From positions 1 through 6,111 of the forward strand of contig SHZL01000171.1 in NCBI GenBank assembly GCA_009692275.1: 6,111 bases of DNA, read 5' to 3'. The notes beneath the pieces are model-generated. The model worked only from the letters and a program-made list of their open reading frames with translations. It was not told the DNA's origin and did not search any database. The position numbers and the translations under genes are program-made. Source of the stretch: Lysobacterales bacterium (lineage in GTDB: Bacteria; Pseudomonadota; Gammaproteobacteria; Xanthomonadales; SZUA-36). Below are positions 1 through 6,111 of the stretch, piece by piece. Each line of letters starts with the position of its first letter. Position 1 is the first letter of the stretch.

Positions 1-1
1 C

Positions 2-676
2 GAATGTGGTGCCTGGCACAACCCGGAGTTCACGCTGCTGGAGTGGTATCGCGCAGGCTGGAACTATCTGCAACTGGCCGATGAAGTCATCGACCTGGTC
101 AAACACTGTAGCGGAACACGGTGCGACAACTGGGACGTTAGACGCATCACGTATCGGGAACTCTTCCTGCAATCCACCGGGCTTGATCCCTGGCTGGCAG
201 AAGAGGCTGACTGGGAACACATGGCCAAGGAGCAGGGCATTCACGCCGGGCCGCTGGATCTGCAGCAATGGCAGGATCTGATGCTCACGCATGTCATTCA
301 GCCGGCCATGGCCGCGGATTCCATCACGGTTGTATACGACTATCCCGCCGCGCAAGCTGCACTGGCGCGTATTCGGCCTGGAGCAGATGCAGTGGCCGAG
401 CGATTCGAGGTTTACCTGGGACCGGCAGAGCTGGCGAACGGCTACCAGGAATTAGGTGATGCCACAGAACAGTTGCACCGTTTCGAAAGCGACACGCGCT
501 TGCGCAGGCTGCGTGGCGAAGACAGCGCACCCATAGATCCCCGCCTTATCGCGGCATTGCAGCACGGACTGCCTGAGTGTTCAGGAGTAGCGCTCGGAGT
601 GGATCGTTTGCTGATGCGGGTGCTGGAACTGGATCGCATTGAGGCCGTGCTCGCCTTCCCGCAGGACCGGGCTTGA
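2..676 (+). CDS. epmA: EF-P--(R)-beta-lysine ligase EpmA (PoxA/GenX/YjeA), C-terminal part; 5' end outside the window
   Basis: EpmA is a stand-alone class II lysyl-tRNA-synthetase-like enzyme. It activates (R)-beta-lysine with ATP and attaches it to a conserved lysine of elongation factor P in the cytoplasm, which helps ribosomes through polyproline stretches. The 224 visible residues start inside motif 2, right after the expected FRNE: residues 6-17 read HNPEFTLLEWYR, a hallmark of the family. ERFEVYLGPAELANGYQEL at 133-151 matches the substrate-pocket segment, and motif 3 is GVALGVDRL at 195-203. The protein ends FPQDRA, like the E. coli protein (FSVDRA). There is no C-terminal extension and no anticodon-binding domain, as expected for EpmA rather than LysS. 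E. coli EpmA is 325 residues, so about 100 N-terminal residues lie upstream. The gene converges with the sensor kinase gene, leaving 55 bp between stops. The next in-frame ATG (221) is internal. Family assignment is secure; activity is inferred. Confidence 0.94.
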   Translation, partial: ECGAWHNPEFTLLEWYRAGWNYLQLADEVIDLVKHCSGTRCDNWDVRRITYRELFLQSTGLDPWLAEEADWEHMAKEQGIHAGPLDLQQWQDLMLTHVIQPAMAADSITVVYDYPAAQAALARIRPGADAVAERFEVYLGPAELANGYQELGDATEQLHRFESDTRLRRLRGEDSAPIDPRLIAALQHGLPECSGVALGVDRLLMRVLELDRIEAVLAFPQDRA

Positions 677-731
677 GTTTGCGCTTCTGCCTGCGCGCCA
701 GGTTCAGGCCGGGCAGTTCAAGCACGGGGGT

Positions 732-2066
732 TCATGCCGGCCGATTTGGCATCGGCAAGGCCACCCGCATGGACAGGCCACCACCCGGCGCGTTGCTGGC
801 CTTTATTTTTCCGCCGTGTCGACCCACGGCCGTGGCAGCGATAGCCAGCCCTATGCCGTGGCCTCCGGTGGAGCGGTCACGTGATTCCTGCACGCGGTAA
901 AAAGGCTGGAATATCAAGTCCAGCTCAGGCTCCGGCACGCCACCGCCATAATCCCTGACGATCATTTCGATCTGGCGCTGCTGTTCATCATGGGAAAGTG
1001 ACAAAACCACACCTCGATCTGCATCGGTATGCCGCAGGGCATTGCGCAAGAGATTTTCCATGGTGCGCCACAAGAGTTCGCGGTCACCACGGTACAAAGT
1101 GGGCGCTGGCGCCTGCCAGGTGATCCCCGGCTTGCCTTCGGGCACTTCGTAATTAACCACTTCCACCAGTTCCGTCAACAGTTCCGCAAGGTCGAGGTCT
1201 TCGTCCTGTTTGGGTGAGTGCTCTGAGGATTCACGCAGCAGGCCCAGAACATCGTTCACCAGCGACTCCAGCCGCTGTCCTTCCAGCTCAATGCGGTCCA
1301 GTTCCGAGCGAATATTTTCGGCGCCTTTTTTGCGTGCAATTTCGACGGCCACGCTGAGGCGGGCCAGGGGCGAGCGCAATTCGTGGCTGACATCCCGCAA
1401 CAAACGCCGGTTGGCTTGTTGCATGGTTTGCAGTCGTTCGGCCATGACATCGAAATCAGCGGCAAGCTGGCTGAACTCATCGTGACGTCTACCTGTCGCC
1501 TGCCCTACCCGTGTATTCAGATCGCCAGCAGCAATTTTGCGTGTCGCCAGTCGCAGGCCTTCCAGCGGGGCAGTAAGGGATCGAGCCAGGAAGAAACTGA
1601 CCATGGCGCTGATGATTGCGCCAAACAGGATGCGCAAAGCCGTACCCTCTGCGCCTGGCGCCAGGATAGTGGACGGCGGGATCCGGTCCACCATATAAAT
1701 GGTGAACTCCTGCCCGGCAGCGTCGCTTACGACTTCCGCCTCCATGCGGCGATGCCGGTCCTTGAGTACACCCAGTTCCTCATCCCGTTGCAGTATCTCC
1801 CGCGCACCGGCATCTACAACATAGATATAGCTGCGGGAATAGCGCGGCACAGCCAGGAGTTCCTCCCTCGCAGCATCTATACCCACTTCGGCCAGCGATA
1901 CCCTCAAACGCTGTCCAATGCGGTACAGTCCGCGGGAGAACGTGTTGGCCGGCTCTTCTGCCCATTGTTCCCGCGCCAACTTGTCATTGAGCACGCCAAT
2001 GGCGGCAGAAAATCCAACGATGCTAAGCCACATCGTCAGGAACAGCTTCCAGAACAGCGAAGTCAC
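732..2066 (-). CDS. CpxA-like membrane sensor histidine kinase
   Basis: This is an inner-membrane sensor kinase of 444 residues that autophosphorylates on histidine and passes the phosphate to the adjacent regulator. Domains in order: transmembrane helix 1 at about 8-26; a periplasmic loop at about 27-141; transmembrane helix 2 at about 142-163; a HAMP linker at about 160-213; and a HisKA dimerisation helix with DVSHELRSPLARL at 225-237, H228 being the phosphoacceptor. The HATPase domain has the N box MENLLRNALRHT (336-347), a G1 box DYGGGV (372-377), the F box IFQPFYR (385-391) and the G2 box GGHGIGLAIA (401-410). All catalytic motifs are intact. The kinase core is very close to E. coli CpxA (SHELR.PL.RL, RDR.TGG.G.GLAI), while the periplasmic loop looks different. 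The start is GTG, 3 bp after the regulator's stop and without a strong ribosome-binding site, suggesting translational coupling. The signal sensed is unknown, and orthology to CpxA is likely but unproven. Confidence 0.96.
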   Translation of the reverse strand: MTSLFWKLFLTMWLSIVGFSAAIGVLNDKLAREQWAEEPANTFSRGLYRIGQRLRVSLAEVGIDAAREELLAVPRYSRSYIYVVDAGAREILQRDEELGVLKDRHRRMEAEVVSDAAGQEFTIYMVDRIPPSTILAPGAEGTALRILFGAIISAMVSFFLARSLTAPLEGLRLATRKIAAGDLNTRVGQATGRRHDEFSQLAADFDVMAERLQTMQQANRRLLRDVSHELRSPLARLSVAVEIARKKGAENIRSELDRIELEGQRLESLVNDVLGLLRESSEHSPKQDEDLDLAELLTELVEVVNYEVPEGKPGITWQAPAPTLYRGDRELLWRTMENLLRNALRHTDADRGVVLSLSHDEQQRQIEMIVRDYGGGVPEPELDLIFQPFYRVQESRDRSTGGHGIGLAIAATAVGRHGGKIKASNAPGGGLSMRVALPMPNRPA

Positions 2067-2069
2067 TGG

Positions 2070-2750
2070 CTAGGCAACCCGGTACAAATACCCAATACCC
2101 CTGATGGTCTCAATGCGGTTTTCGCCCGCCCGGCCCGGCCCGAGTTTGCGGCGCAAATTGCTTACGTGCATGTCGACACTGCGATCATGTGCTACCAGCT
2201 CGCGGCCAAGCGCAGTGACATACAAATCACGTTTGGTCACCACTTCACCGCGATGTTGCAGCAAAGATTGCAGGATGCTGAACTCGGTGCTGGTTAGCTC
2301 CACGGGCTGGCCATTTTTCTGCAGGGTGCGATTTCCCTGGTTCAATTCCAGGTCATCGCATTGCAACAGGGTTTGCGCAACACTGCTGCCGGAGCGTCGC
2401 ATGACAGCGCGAATGCGCGCCAGCAACTCGCGAGGGTTGCATGGTTTGGGCACGTAGTCATCAGCCCCCAGTTCCAAGCCAAGTATGCGATCCAGGTCGT
2501 CGCCGCGGGCGGTCAGCATGATCACCGGCAGCCGGCTTTCCTTGCGCAACTCCCTCAACACATCCAGCCCGTTCATCTGCGGCATCATGACGTCCAACAC
2601 CACGAGGTCCAGCCCCGGCTGGCGGGCCGCTTCCAGCCCGGCCAGACCGTCATGGGCCAACCGGACGGTAAAATCCTCAGATTCGAAAAACTCTTTCAGT
2701 AGCTCGCAAAGCTCTACATCGTCGTCTGCAATAAGGATGTTGGTATGCAT
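2070..2750 (-). CDS. CpxR-like response regulator, OmpR/PhoB family
   Basis: This is a cytoplasmic DNA-binding response regulator of 226 residues, the partner of the kinase encoded 3 bp downstream. The N-terminal receiver domain (about 3-118) has the acidic pocket D9-D10-D11, the phosphoacceptor D53 in VVLDVMMP, the switch residue T80 in IMLTARG, Y99, and the conserved K102 in PKP. LGLELGADDY at 90-99 is identical to E. coli CpxR. A winged-helix output domain fills about 130-226, with ELTSTEFSILQSLLQHRGEV and, near the recognition helix, DRSVDMHVSNLRRKLG. It ends in a typical RGIGYLY wing. A cysteine (C104) replaces the usual Phe after the Lys-Pro. Length is normal for the family. The ATG at 2750 is the natural start because the receiver begins at residue 3; the Shine-Dalgarno is weak. 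Gene order (regulator then kinase) matches cpxRA, but no cpxP-like gene lies upstream. The closest family is CpxR rather than PhoB despite the nearby pst genes. Confidence 0.96.
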   Translation of the reverse strand: MHTNILIADDDVELCELLKEFFESEDFTVRLAHDGLAGLEAARQPGLDLVVLDVMMPQMNGLDVLRELRKESRLPVIMLTARGDDLDRILGLELGADDYVPKPCNPRELLARIRAVMRRSGSSVAQTLLQCDDLELNQGNRTLQKNGQPVELTSTEFSILQSLLQHRGEVVTKRDLYVTALGRELVAHDRSVDMHVSNLRRKLGPGRAGENRIETIRGIGYLYRVA

Positions 2751-2811
2751 AATTTGACACTGCCATTATCTTGTACATGGCCATTCTATCCAATCCCTGC
2801 AGTCCACACAG
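2751..2811 (-). promoter_or_regulatory. Likely promoter region of the two-component operon
   Basis: This 61-bp gap lies between the terminator of the upstream minus-strand gene and the regulator's ATG, so the operon's promoter should be here. Two -10-like hexamers are visible on the minus strand: TAGAAT (2788-2783) and GATAAT (2770-2765). A TTGGAT sits 17 bp upstream of GATAAT. Neither has a good -35 box, and I see no GTAAA-N5-GTAAA CpxR box. TAGAAT would give a leader of about 30 nt and is the more plausible of the two. The location follows from the terminator; the exact hexamers are a guess. Confidence 0.3.
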
Positions 2812-2840
2812 AAAAAAAACGGCGCGCCGAAGCGCGCCGT
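2812..2840 (-). terminator. Rho-independent terminator with UUCG tetraloop
   Basis: Read on the minus strand, a perfect 9-bp stem, ACGGCGCGC pairing with GCGCGCCGT (2840-2832 and 2827-2819), encloses the loop TTCG and is followed directly by a run of eight T (ending at 2812). The C(UUCG)G closure is an exceptionally stable RNA tetraloop. It lies 26 bp after the stop of the beta-helix gene remnant and insulates the two-component operon from read-through. There is no T-run directly after the stem on the plus strand, so it works in one direction only. Confidence 0.92.
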
Positions 2841-2866
2841 CGGTACGACCTTTTTATACCCGCGGA

Positions 2867-3537
2867 TCACTGTTCGAGGAAGATTGCCCAGTTGTAATAC
2901 CAGGCAGAATCCTCACTGCGTACGGCACCGATGTAGTCCACTTTGTCAAAGAACTCGTCGAATACCGTTGGATCCAGGACAAAACCGGACAAATAGTTCG
3001 CATTGGGTAACGGAAAAACGCCGTCCAGCTGCGGATCCTGCTCGGTGTTGCCAGGCTGGCTGGTAAACCACGATGCAGTGGTCCATGGATCAGCCGCGTC
3101 TATAGCAAAATTGGTCACGCAATTAACAATCGTGTTTTCCATCGTCAACACACCCGTAAGATCATGCGGTGGAGTGCCGGCTGCAGTGAACGTGGAAGGG
3201 CTGTCTATATTGATGCACACATCGAAGTCAGTGACGATCATGTTGGAGAAATTACCCCCTGTGCCACGACGTGGATTCATGCCCAACTCTCCGGCTCTGC
3301 CAATCAGGGTGACATTGGCAAACTTTGGCTGTGCACGGGGGGTTGCGTCGTTGTTCTGTTCGAGGTTGTCACCTTCCATGCCCTTGTCGGTTTCGACTGT
3401 CTGGTCCAGAGACTGCCTCGCGATCGCGTACTGGATGCTGCCCGAATAACCGCCGGTCCAGTCGTAGCTATCGTCCTCAGCGGCCGTGACGATTACGTGC
3501 TTGATATTGACTGTGCCACCGAAAACCGTTTTTTCAT
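2867..3537 (-). pseudogene. Remnant of a secreted beta-helix-type protein (TonB-receptor-associated family), N-terminal half missing
   Basis: The open frame encodes about 219 residues of family-like sequence, from VFGGTVNIKHVIVTAAEDD to the C-terminus. It contains DDSYDWTGGYSGSIQYAIA, then FANVTLIG and RRGTGGNFSNMIV, and near the end FFDKVDYIGAV followed by a WYYNW ending. These are motifs I recall from long exported proteins, often predicted parallel beta-helices and sometimes called lipoproteins, encoded beside TonB-dependent receptors. Function is unknown. The normal family start (signal peptide plus the first half of the helix) is absent. What remains upstream is a consensus AAGGAGG, an 8-nt spacer and ATGAAAAAACGG at 3537, a typical exported-protein start, but its frame ends after 14 codons (MKKRFSVAQSISST, stop 3495-3493). 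The family-like frame is offset by one base. It runs open upstream only to a GTG at 3577, across the ribosome-binding site itself and with no Shine-Dalgarno of its own. Hence I call it a pseudogene created by an internal deletion. The 3' end and terminator are intact. Confidence 0.72.
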
Positions 3538-3545
3538 TGCGTAAG

Positions 3546-3552
3546 CCTCCTT
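3546..3552 (-). promoter_or_regulatory. Consensus ribosome-binding site of the truncated beta-helix gene
   Basis: The minus strand reads AAGGAGG, a full anti-16S match, exactly 8 nt upstream of the ATG at 3537-3535. Such a site marks the ancestral translation start and argues against the GTG at 3577, whose reading frame would translate through this Shine-Dalgarno. The upstream leader (3553-3600) is A/T-rich, but I see no convincing -35/-10 pair and no CTGTCAT-type Pho box in it. Confidence 0.8.
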
Positions 3553-3601
3553 GGTGAAAAATACCAGAAAGACTCACGTTTAAAATGGCTTTAATATTCA
3601 G

Positions 3602-4333
3602 AGCAGGTCACTGTCACCATCCCTTTTCAAGGACCCTATCCTTGACCGGATTGTCATAGGCAATCCAGACCTGGTCGCAGCCTACCTTGAAAACTACGAC
3701 CTCCGTTGGGACTACTATTTCGACCAGGAAGAATTCGTATCACTGGGCGTGTTTTACAAACAATTCACCAACCCGATTGAAACGGTGATCCTCGCAGGTG
3801 CAGAACAGATAACGACATTCGACAATGCGCAGGCAGCAGACAATGCTGGTATCGAGTTCGAAATGTATACCGACCTGGAATTTTTCAAACGCTGGTGGAG
3901 TGGAACCGACATTTGGAAAAAACTCTACGTAAATACAAATTTCTCCTGGATTAAATCGAGCATAACTCTGTCTGAGGATAATGCGGCAGTTCAGACTTCA
4001 AGTTCTCGACCGCTGCAGGGGCAGAGCCCTTATGTTCTGAACTTCCAGTTGGGATATGACGACCCTGATCGCGGAACCAATGCGTCCCTCCTCTACAACG
4101 TTTTTGGTGAGCGAATTGTTGACGTGGGGACGAACGGCGCACCGGACGTCTATGAGCAACCCCGCCCACAGCTTGATTTTATATACTCGCAGTTCTTCCA
4201 TGAGAACTGGAGAGTCAAGTGCCAGGCCAAGAACCTGCTTAATCCTGAGGTCGAATTAACCCAGGGTGACAAAACACGGCTCACGTTCGACGTCGGACGC
4301 GAATACACCATCTCGCTGCAGTGGTCCGATTGA
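3602..4333 (+). pseudogene. C-terminal fragment of a TonB-dependent outer-membrane receptor
   Basis: TonB-dependent receptors are 22-strand outer-membrane barrels with an N-terminal plug that import scarce nutrients using TonB energy. Only about the last 243 residues remain of a family usually 700-1000 long; the signal peptide, TonB box, plug and most of the barrel are missing. Family sequence is recognisable from about 3611 (LSPSLFKDP). Numbering from 3602, it continues with IGNPDL (19-24), NYDLRWDYYF (31-40), LGVFYKQFTNPIE (48-60), SRPLQGQSPYVLN (135-147), LLYNVFGERI (163-172), DVYEQPRPQLDF (182-193), KNLLNPEVELTQGD (210-223) and the final strand REYTISLQWSD. The frame opens after a TAA at 3581-3583 and has no ATG or Shine-Dalgarno. 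The first possible start, GTG at 3749, lies inside a barrel strand. It sits head to head with the beta-helix remnant and converges on phoU, 21 bp away. The substrate cannot be read from the fragment. The left boundary is approximate. Confidence 0.85.
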
Positions 4334-4354
4334 CGTCCGTACCACGCTTTCTTG

Positions 4355-5089
4355 CTACGCAGTGGGCTTTGCATGTTCCGTGCTGACCTCGGCCAGGGCT
4401 TCATCCACGTTGGTGTGCCGGACATCGCGGCCGTACACCAGGTAGAAAATATACTCGGCAATGTTCTCGCATCGATCGCCCACGCGCTCCATGGAGCGGG
4501 CAGCCCACATGATGTTCAGGATCATCGGGATTGAGCGCGGTTCTTCAGCCATGTAAGTCATCAGCTGGCGTGTAATAGAAGCATACTTGGCATCTACCTT
4601 GCTGTCGGCGTGCACTACTTCGACCGCTGTATCAACATCCATACGGGCAAATGCATCCAGCACCTGGCGCAGCATGTCTTTTACCAGCCCGCCCATGTGA
4701 TCGAGCTCCTGGCGTACTTCCTCATTCAGCGTTCCGATCATTTCCTCTGCGACCATGCGGGCAACGCGCTTGGCCTCGTCACCGATGCGTTCGAGGTCGG
4801 TAATGGTCTTGATCACCGCCATCACCAGGCGTAAATCGGAAGCTGCCGGCTGACGCCGGGCCAGGATAACAGTGCATTCTTCGTCTATCGCAACATCCAG
4901 TGCATTCACACGGTGGTCGTTGGCGACGACCTGCCGGGCCAGAGCAACATCCATTTCAACCAGCGCCCGCACGGCCTGGCTTAACTGCTCCTCAACCAGG
5001 CCTCCCATTTTCATCACCTGGCTGCGCACACCCTCGAGTTCTTCGTTGAACTGGCGGGAGATGTGGTGACTGATGTTCAATTTATCCAT
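4355..5089 (-). CDS. phoU: Phosphate-specific transport system accessory/regulatory protein PhoU
   Basis: PhoU is a cytoplasmic dimeric all-helical protein that couples the Pst transporter to the PhoR kinase, keeping the Pho regulon off when phosphate is plentiful and limiting Pst uptake. I take the ATG at 5089, giving 244 residues (E. coli: 241). MDKLNISHHISRQFNEELE then aligns with the E. coli N-terminus, and a GAGA purine stretch lies just upstream. A GTG 12 bp earlier (5101) would add MQRI, but its purine-rich stretch would abut the start codon, so it is less likely. There are two three-helix PhoU repeats, each with the metal-binding E(D)xxxD signature: ERIGD at 100-104 and ERVGD at 201-205. 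Other conserved stretches are RRQPAASDLRLVM, DAFARMD and RQLMTYM. The gene starts 14 bp after the pstB stop, so it is the last gene of the pst operon. It converges with the receptor fragment, with no clear terminator between them. Confidence 0.97.
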   Translation of the reverse strand: MDKLNISHHISRQFNEELEGVRSQVMKMGGLVEEQLSQAVRALVEMDVALARQVVANDHRVNALDVAIDEECTVILARRQPAASDLRLVMAVIKTITDLERIGDEAKRVARMVAEEMIGTLNEEVRQELDHMGGLVKDMLRQVLDAFARMDVDTAVEVVHADSKVDAKYASITRQLMTYMAEEPRSIPMILNIMWAARSMERVGDRCENIAEYIFYLVYGRDVRHTNVDEALAEVSTEHAKPTA

Positions 5090-5103
5090 AATTCTCTGCA
5101 CCC

Positions 5104-5931
5104 CTAGCCATATCGACCGGTAATGTAATCCTCGGTTCGCTTTTTCCCGGGTTTGGTGAACAACTGGTCCGTTTCGCCGTATTCGATCATTTCGCCCAGG
5201 TACATGAAAGCGGTGCGGTCTGACACGCGCGCGGCCTGCTGCATATTGTGGGTAACAATAACAATGGTGTACTGCTGCTTTAGCTCATTCATCAGTTCTT
5301 CCACTTTCAGGGTGGATATGGGATCCAGCGACGAACACGGCTCATCCAGCAGGATGACTTGTGGTTGCACCGCAATTGCGCGCGCGATCACCAGGCGCTG
5401 CTGCTGGCCACCCGACAGGCCCAGGGCAGATTCATCCAGCCGGTCCTTCACCTCGTCCCACAATGCCGCACCTTGCAGGGCCTGCTCCACGCTTTCATCC
5501 AGCACCCGGCGGCGCTTGATGCCATGGATGCGCAAACCGTATGCCACGTTTTCATAAATTGTCTTGGGAAACGGATTGGGCTTCTGGAACACCATGCCGA
5601 CTTCCCGGCGCAATTCCGCGACATCAATTTTCTTTTCCAGGATGTTGCGCCCCCCGAGGATGATCTCCCCCTCGGTGCGGCAACTCGGGATCAGGTCATT
5701 CATGCGATTGAAGCAACGCAGCAAGGTGGTCTTGCCGCAACCACTGGGGCCGATGAACGCCGTCACCTGTTTTGCAGCGATATCGATGCTGATTTCTTTC
5801 AGGGCCTGGACGTCACCGTAGTAAAGGTTCAGGCGGTGAACGCTTACCGCCACGGGCGTACCTTGCGGGAGCCCCAAATGAGCAGGCTCTGCACCCGGGG
5901 CCGTGAAAACCAGCTGTTCTTGCGCTATCAC
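5104..5931 (-). CDS. pstB: Phosphate ABC transporter ATP-binding protein PstB
   Basis: PstB is the ATPase subunit of the high-affinity phosphate importer PstSCAB. It sits on the cytoplasmic face of the PstC/PstA channel. The 275 residues hold a complete ABC domain: Walker A GPSGCGKTT (61-69), Q-loop Q116 in VFQKPNPFP, signature LSGGQQQR (172-179), Walker B VILLDEP with catalytic E197, D-loop SSLD (200-203) and H-loop H228 in THNM. The PstB-specific LRCFNRMNDLIP after Walker A and the C-terminal TEDYITGRYG distinguish it from other ABC ATPases. About 29 residues precede the domain, a mild N-terminal extension. The start is GTG, overlapping the pstA stop in GTGA and preceded by AGAGGA at 8-nt spacing, so coupled translation is likely. 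As part of the pst operon it is expected to be under PhoB control from a promoter upstream of pstS or pstC, outside the window. Confidence 0.98.
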   Translation of the reverse strand: MIAQEQLVFTAPGAEPAHLGLPQGTPVAVSVHRLNLYYGDVQALKEISIDIAAKQVTAFIGPSGCGKTTLLRCFNRMNDLIPSCRTEGEIILGGRNILEKKIDVAELRREVGMVFQKPNPFPKTIYENVAYGLRIHGIKRRRVLDESVEQALQGAALWDEVKDRLDESALGLSGGQQQRLVIARAIAVQPQVILLDEPCSSLDPISTLKVEELMNELKQQYTIVIVTHNMQQAARVSDRTAFMYLGEMIEYGETDQLFTKPGKKRTEDYITGRYG

Positions 5932-6111
5932 GTTTCCAATCCTCTGAATTTCTCCCGCAGGTGGTTGCGTACGCCAATCGCGGTAATGTTGAGCAACAGT
6001 ATCACCAATACCAGCAACAGCGCTGTGGCATAAACCATTGGCCGCGCAGCTTCAACATTCGGGCTCTGAAAGCCTACATCGTAGATGTGGAAGCCCATGT
6101 GCATGAATTTT
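5928..6111 (-). CDS. pstA: Phosphate ABC transporter permease PstA, C-terminal end (5' part outside the window)
   Basis: The last 60 codons of a permease gene are visible. They read HIYDVGFQSPNVEAARPMVY (8-27), a single strong transmembrane helix at about 26-47 (ATALLLVLVILLLN), and a basic cytoplasmic tail, RNHLREKFRGLET. The QSPN..AA..MVYATALLL segment and the RN.LR.KFR tail are typical of the PstA C-terminus. PstA is one of the two inner-membrane channel subunits of the phosphate importer. Its TGA stop (5930-5928) overlaps the pstB GTG start by 4 bp, which supports the operon and the identity. The gene continues past the right edge of the window. Confidence 0.93.
   Translation of the reverse strand, partial: KFMHMGFHIYDVGFQSPNVEAARPMVYATALLLVLVILLLNITAIGVRNHLREKFRGLET

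Noticed and set aside
677..731. Terminator between the convergent epmA and kinase genes
   Set aside because: Only an imperfect CTGCC/CAGG-type hairpin with no T-run on either strand is visible.
1383..2297. Long plus-strand open frame of 304 codons opposite the two-component genes
   Set aside because: It spans two genes with complete, unmistakable catalytic motifs on the minus strand and has no recognisable domain or ribosome-binding site. It is a high-GC antisense shadow.
3540..3577. GTG at 3577 as the real start of the minus-strand 236-codon frame
   Set aside because: It has no Shine-Dalgarno, and the first 17 codons run through the leader and AAGGAGG site of the ATG at 3537, so they look non-coding rather than protein.
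3611..3657. CTGTCA and TTGTCAT as a Pho box
   Set aside because: The two elements are 40 bp apart instead of 11 and lie inside receptor coding sequence.
3582..3659. Short plus-strand frame from the ATG at 3585 ending FR just before the LSPSLF motif, suggesting a frameshifted N-terminal continuation of the receptor
   Set aside because: Only the two residues FR fit the FRELSP motif I recall from the family; the preceding MALI does not resemble it. Chance is more likely.
3749..4333. A stand-alone 194-residue protein starting at the GTG at 3749
   Set aside because: The frame continues upstream with clear receptor sequence (GNPDL, NYDLRW), and the GTG codes for a valine inside a barrel strand with no Shine-Dalgarno. 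It is part of the receptor fragment.
4344..4367. Hairpin between the receptor fragment and phoU (CCAC-GC with GC-a-GTGG) as a terminator
   Set aside because: The stem is short and bulged, it includes the phoU stop codon, and only three T follow on the plus strand.
5359..6033. Plus-strand open frame of 224 codons opposite pstB and pstA
   Set aside because: It is antisense to fully conserved PstB and PstA sequence, and its composition and lack of motifs indicate a shadow frame.

Overview
The window looks like a chromosomal segment of a gammaproteobacterium with moderately high GC. Three things point there: an EpmA-type EF-P lysylation enzyme, a two-component pair closely resembling enterobacterial CpxR/CpxA in the same gene order, and the pstA-pstB-phoU order with a strongly E. 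coli-like PhoU. The combination of a TonB-dependent receptor and a beta-helix surface protein is common in marine and environmental gammaproteobacteria. That last point is from memory, and I cannot name the genus.

Layout. Positions 1-676 (+) hold the C-terminal two-thirds of epmA, cut by the window edge. It converges with a minus-strand two-component operon: response regulator (2750-2070) then sensor kinase (2066-732), 3 bp apart. Upstream of that operon is a perfect rho-independent terminator (2812-2840, minus sense) with a UUCG loop. It closes a minus-strand gene remnant (3537-2867) that encodes only the C-terminal half of a secreted beta-helix-type protein. Head to head with it, on the plus strand (about 3602-4333), is the C-terminal end of a TonB-dependent outer-membrane receptor. 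The receptor fragment converges on phoU. The rest of the window (6111-4355, minus) is the 3' end of a phosphate-uptake operon: pstA (partial), pstB (overlapping pstA by 4 bp), then phoU.

How the genes work together. PstA and PstB are parts of the high-affinity phosphate ABC importer. PhoU is the negative regulator linking Pst to PhoR/PhoB signalling. The CpxR/CpxA-like pair is a separate envelope-type signalling system. EpmA modifies elongation factor P and is unrelated to its neighbours.

The unusual part is 2867-4333. Two genes of families often found together, a TonB-dependent receptor and a beta-helix partner, both keep normal 3' ends but have lost their 5' parts, and they face each other across a join of about 60 bp. 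A consensus ribosome-binding site and an ATGAAAAAACGG start survive for the beta-helix gene but are fused one base out of frame to its C-terminal half. I read this as a decayed or rearranged outer-membrane uptake module beside the Pst locus, or as an assembly collapse. I did not find a convincing new defence or mobile system. There is no gene-free stretch longer than 300 bases.
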